Origin: CAMCSH01 sp043748535
Lineage (GTDB): Bacteria; Verrucomicrobiota; Lentisphaeria; Lentisphaerales; Lentisphaeraceae
Assembly: GCA_043748535.1 (NCBI GenBank)
Contig: JAYTMY010000040.1
Span: 1-7,362, forward strand
Direction of reading: 5' to 3'
DNA length: 7,362 nucleotides
Shown here: positions 4,737 to 7,362 of the stretch, piece after piece
Position numbering within the stretch: position 1 is the first letter of the stretch
How the letters are laid out: each line of letters begins with the position of its first letter
The notes under the pieces: model-generated
Database searches by the model: none
Told to the model about the DNA's origin: nothing
What the model saw: only the letters and a program-made list of their open reading frames with translations
Position numbers and translations under genes: made by a program

Positions 4737-6251
4737 TCAGTTCGGGATGCGGGCGGCGGCGGCGAGGGCGACGAGCATGGCGCGTGCCTTGGCGCGGGTC
4801 TCTTCGTATTCGGCTTCCGGCACCGAGTCGGCGACGATGCCGGCGCCGGCCTGGATGTAGGTGTGATCGCCCTTGAGCACCGCGGTGCGGATGGCGATGC
4901 ATGAGTCGACGCCACCGGAGAAGGAGAAGTAGCAGACGGCGCCGGCGTAGGGGCCGCGGGCGGAGGGCTCGAGTTCGGCGATGATCTGCATGGCGCGGAT
5001 CTTCGGGGCGCCGGAGACGGTGCCGGCCGGGAAGGTCGAAGCCATTGCGGCTGCGGGGCTGAGCTCGGGCAGGAGCTGGCCCTGGACTTCGGAGACGATG
5101 TGCATGACGTGGGAGTAGCGCTCGACCACCATCTTTTGCGACACCCGCACCGAGCCGGTCTCGGCGATGCGGCCGATGTCGTTGCGGGCGAGGTCGACGA
5201 GCATGACGTGTTCGGCGATCTCCTTGCCATCGGCGAGCAGTTCCGCTTCTAGTGCGGCGTCTTCTTGGGCATCGGCGCCGCGACGGCGAGTGCCGGCGAT
5301 CGGGCGGACGGTGACGACGCCATCACGACCGACCTTGGCGTGCACTTCCGGCGAGCCACCGGCGAGGGCAAAGTCGTCGCCGAGATGGAGGCAGAACATG
5401 TAGGGCGAGGGGTTGATGGCGCGGATGGCGCGGAACAGCGAAAGGGGCTCGGGCTTGGCCTCGGCTTTGAAGCGCTGCGACAGGACGACCTGGATGACAT
5501 CGCCGGCGCGGATGTATTCCTGCGCCTTGGCGACCATGCCGAGGAAACGCGGCTTGTCGAGATTCGAGACATGGGCGTGCGGCTCGAGATTATCGAGAGC
5601 GGGCGCGGTGAGGTGGGGCAGCGGACGGGCCAATTGCGCTAGGATGCTGTCGATGCGGCCGCAAGCGGCGGCATAGGCTTCTTCGACGCTGGCGCCGCCG
5701 GAGAGATCGGCGTGCGAGATCACCTGGATGCGGTGGCGGACGCGGTCGAAGGCGACGAGGGTGTGGGCGATGAGGAAGATGGCTTCGGGCGTGTCGAGGC
5801 CGTCGGCACGCTGGCATTTGACCACCGGCTCGATGCGCTGGACCGTTTCGTAGGCGGTGTAGCCGACGGCGCCGCCGGCGAAGGGGGCGAGTCCGGGGAC
5901 GGGCACTTGCTTCCAGCGGGCGAGGAAGAGCTGGACATCGGCAAAGGCTTCGGGAGCGGGCGGCAGGCTTTCGCGGCGACCGCAAGGCCAGGTGACTTCA
6001 CTGCCGGTTTCGCCGCGTTTGAGCACGGCAGCGGGGCCGGCACCAAGGAAGGAGTAGCGGCCGATGCGTTCACCGGCCTCGACTGACTCGAGCAGGAAGG
6101 CGTGCGGCAGACGGCGGCCCGACTCGTCGTAGGCGATTTTGCGGAAGGCGGAGACCGGCGTCTCCATGTCGGCCAGGATCTCGGCGTAGACCGGGATCAG
6201 GTTGCCTTGGGTGGCGAGGCGGCGGGCGTCGTCGAGACTGGGAATGGGCAT
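4737..6251 (-). CDS. trpE: Anthranilate synthase component I
   Basis: This enzyme converts chorismate to anthranilate, the first step of tryptophan synthesis, using ammonia supplied by a TrpG glutaminase subunit that is not in this window. The 504 residues contain the N-terminal regulatory part with the tryptophan-site motif LLES (53-56). The catalytic part has NPSPYMF (280-286), PIAGTRRRG (317-325), LVDLARNDIGR (351-361), TFPAGTVSGAPKIRAMQ (406-422) and QAGAGIVADS (467-476). The NPSPYM stretch matches the known feedback-inhibition segment, so tryptophan control is expected. I chose ATG 6251 (MPIPSLDDARRL) because family homology begins there. An ATG at 6293 and a GTG at 6332 are in frame but add residues that do not resemble TrpE; none of the starts has a clear ribosome binding site. 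ilvE follows at 31 nt. No Trp-rich leader peptide or attenuator is visible upstream. Confidence 0.95.
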   Translation of the reverse strand: MPIPSLDDARRLATQGNLIPVYAEILADMETPVSAFRKIAYDESGRRLPHAFLLESVEAGERIGRYSFLGAGPAAVLKRGETGSEVTWPCGRRESLPPAPEAFADVQLFLARWKQVPVPGLAPFAGGAVGYTAYETVQRIEPVVKCQRADGLDTPEAIFLIAHTLVAFDRVRHRIQVISHADLSGGASVEEAYAAACGRIDSILAQLARPLPHLTAPALDNLEPHAHVSNLDKPRFLGMVAKAQEYIRAGDVIQVVLSQRFKAEAKPEPLSLFRAIRAINPSPYMFCLHLGDDFALAGGSPEVHAKVGRDGVVTVRPIAGTRRRGADAQEDAALEAELLADGKEIAEHVMLVDLARNDIGRIAETGSVRVSQKMVVERYSHVMHIVSEVQGQLLPELSPAAAMASTFPAGTVSGAPKIRAMQIIAELEPSARGPYAGAVCYFSFSGGVDSCIAIRTAVLKGDHTYIQAGAGIVADSVPEAEYEETRAKARAMLVALAAAARIPN

Positions 6252-6474
6252 AGAGCTCTGCACGGGGTTGCGTTGGTCGCACAATGTAGTCATGCGAGCG
6301 CAAGTGTCTATGAGCGGGGAAACATCTCGCACATCTCGGACGCGACTGATCCGCCACTGAATTTCCGCGAGGTTCGGTTCAGGTCCTCACCTCCATCTGG
6401 CTGCGCCCAAAGCCAGCCCCGGATTCGCTAATGATTCCGTCAGACCAAGGAAAAAGCTTTGCAGTGGCACGCCG
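6252..6474. other. Intergenic region upstream of trpE, no gene seen
   Basis: This 223-nt gap should hold the trpE promoter, but I find no convincing -35/-10 pair. It contains a 6-bp hairpin CTGGCT/AGCCAG (6397-6402 with 6411-6416, 8-nt loop) without a U-tract, and a tandem ACATCTCG pair with a 9-nt period (6322-6338). There is no open frame with tryptophan codons that could serve as an attenuation leader. Confidence 0.5.
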
Positions 6475-6882
6475 TTAAACAAGTCGGATAAGTTTGTGGC
6501 CGCCGCCTTGGAGCTCGGTCGAGGTGGCGTCAAAGCGGACGGCGGCATCGAGCAGGACGAGATCGGCGCTTTTGACATTGCGCTGGCTGAGGCGCAGGTA
6601 GGTGCAGTTGTAGGGGAAATGGCCTCCGACGGTCTTGGCGGTGATGAGGTAGAGGCTGTCTTTGCCATCCTCGGGAATGGTGCAGATCGCGGAGTCGCGC
6701 AGATTTTTCTGAAGGCGCACGCCATCGCCCCTGAAGCCGTCATTGAGCAGGCCGGGGCGGAGATCAAGTGTAAGGGTGCTAAACACAAGGGATCGAAGGA
6801 ACAGCGCCACCGCACCTTCGTCATTCCCGGCCTTGGGCTCTGCGCCATCGGCGGCCAAAGCCGACGATGAACGTCCATTCAT
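6475..6882 (-). CDS. Hypothetical protein, 135 residues
   Basis: I do not recognise this protein. The frame is open up to 7101; I place the start at ATG 6882 because it is preceded by GGGGGGAG 2 nt upstream, and because codons above it are AT-richer and unlike the rest. The N-terminal third (MNGRSSSALAADGAEPKAGN) looks disordered, followed by a short apolar stretch (GAVALFLRSLVFSTLTL, about 24-40) that is not a typical signal peptide. The C-terminal two-thirds has strongly C-ending codons and regular alternation, as in a beta-rich domain: LRDSAICTIPEDGKDSLYLI, then FPYNCTYLRLSQ, then SADLVLLDAAVRFD. It has two or three cysteines. A 124-residue open frame on the opposite strand is the likely shadow. 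It may be a complete small protein or the end of a decayed longer one. Confidence 0.45.
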   Translation of the reverse strand: MNGRSSSALAADGAEPKAGNDEGAVALFLRSLVFSTLTLDLRPGLLNDGFRGDGVRLQKNLRDSAICTIPEDGKDSLYLITAKTVGGHFPYNCTYLRLSQRNVKSADLVLLDAAVRFDATSTELQGGGHKLIRLV

Positions 6883-7068
6883 GACTCCCCCCGGAAGCCG
6901 CAAGGCAACCGGGACGAATGCTTTGCTGCTTGGGCAAAAAGGCGAAAATCTCGCAGGAATGAACTTCGCGGGAGACTGCAATTGCCGCAAAGTGATGCGG
7001 ATTTCGCAAAAATGAGACTTGAGCGGAAGTTGAAATAATGGACGAGGAAGGCATGTACAGCCCCCAAA
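6883..7068. other. AT-richer intergenic region between the hypothetical gene and the RHS fragment
   Basis: About 190 nt without a supported gene. Base composition is lower in GC than the neighbours, notably 6935-7040. It contains a short hairpin CCGCA-AAGTGA-TGCGG (6984-6999). It probably holds the promoter of the minus-strand hypothetical gene, but no clear promoter can be picked by eye. Confidence 0.4.
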
Positions 7069-7083
7069 AAGTGCCTGGCACTT
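7069..7083. repeat. 15-nt palindrome at the edge of the RHS fragment
   Basis: AAGTGCCTGGCACTT is a perfect 7-bp inverted repeat around a single T, preceded by CCCCCAAA. It sits exactly where RHS-type coding sequence begins on the plus strand. From memory it resembles short GTGCC/GGCAC palindromes dispersed in some bacterial genomes as REP-like elements; I cannot confirm that here. Confidence 0.55.
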
Positions 7084-7362
7084 ATGGCCTGAACGCGCCA
7101 CCGGTGTCGTCAGTTTCGCCTACGACGCCAAAGGCCAGCGCACTTCCGTCACCGACCAGCTCGGCAAAGTCACCTCCTACCAGTTCAACCCCCGCGGCGA
7201 ACTGATCAAGACCATCAACGCCGACGCCTCGGTCGATGAAACCATCTTCGACGCCCTCGGTCGCAAGATCAAGGTCATCCACCCCGGTGGCAACAGTGCC
7301 GTCATGGCCTACGACCTCGCCTCACGTCTCCTCAGCCGCAACTACTTCGCCGCCGGTTCCGG
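7084..7362 (+). pseudogene. RHS/YD-repeat protein fragment lacking a 5' end (continues past the window)
   Basis: Reading the frame of ACC at 7100-7102, the plus strand encodes RHS/YD-type repeats: VSFAYDAKGQRTSVTDQLGK, then VTSYQFNPRGEL, IFDALGRKIKVIHPGG and MAYDLASRLLSRNYF. These follow the family's pattern of Y-D-x-x-G-R spaced about every 20 residues, as in the large secreted beta-cage proteins that carry toxins or surface functions. The frame is open from 7034 to the window end, but RHS-like sequence starts only at about 7091. No ATG or GTG start lies before 7304, and no signal peptide is present. It is therefore most simply a 5'-truncated or displaced RHS cassette, cut at the palindrome at 7069-7083. 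It could be expressed only if a far-upstream start existed, and the in-frame TGA at 7031-7033 rules that out. Family call is fairly sure; pseudogene status is inferred. Confidence 0.65.

Noticed and set aside
3713..4876. Plus-strand 387-residue Asp/Gly/Val-rich open frame
   Set aside because: It is the antisense shadow of ilvE and the end of trpE, which have complete catalytic motifs; such long shadows are usual in GC-rich genes.
6397..6416. Hairpin as terminator or trp attenuator
   Set aside because: The stem is only 6 bp, there is no U-tract, no leader peptide with Trp codons, and no alternative pairing that I could find.
6496..6870. Plus-strand 124-residue open frame opposite the hypothetical gene
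   Set aside because: Its Gly/Ala/Glu-rich composition is typical of an antisense shadow, while the minus frame has C-ending third codon positions.

Overview
The window is GC-rich bacterial DNA with short intergenic gaps. The large S26 signal peptidase, the multi-copy helicase-associated (HA) domains and the RHS fragment together suggest a Verrucomicrobiota-like organism. This is inference from gene style; no rRNA or other taxonomic marker is present. Almost all genes lie on the minus strand, so transcription runs from high to low coordinates. Only an RHS fragment at the right edge is on the plus strand.

Right to left: (1) about 7084-7362 (+) is a start-less RHS/YD-repeat fragment that begins next to a 15-nt palindrome. 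(2) 6475-6882 (-) is an unrecognised 135-aa protein. (3) 4737-6251 (-) is trpE, anthranilate synthase component I. (4) 3686-4705 (-) is ilvE, branched-chain aminotransferase, 31 nt after trpE and probably co-transcribed with it. (5) 3540-3685 is intergenic DNA built from 9-bp G-rich units facing their own reverse complement. (6) 2013-3539 (-) is lepB, an unusually long type I signal peptidase. (7) 301-2016 (-), joined to lepB by an ATGA stop/start overlap, is a reading frame for a protein made of seven HA-type modules without a helicase core. An in-frame TAG at 1540-1542 cuts it into a 158-codon front part and a 412-codon back part. The back part carries 22 units of Pro-Pro-Lys/Leu-Pro-Lys encoded by a 9-bp tandem array. 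(8) 249-300 is a short gap filled by an imperfect 12-bp inverted repeat that covers the next gene's ribosome binding site. (9) 1-243 (-) is the N-terminus of a secreted protein that runs off the window.

trpE, ilvE and lepB are ordinary housekeeping genes (tryptophan synthesis, branched-chain amino acid synthesis, protein export). The unusual part is the HA-repeat gene: modules predicted to bind nucleic acid, strung on basic proline-rich linkers, translationally coupled to lepB and interrupted by a stop inside a linker repeat. Three separate 9-bp tandem arrays (1123-1320, 1534-1578, 3550-3675) fall within about 2.6 kb, so short-unit repeat expansion seems to be shaping this locus.
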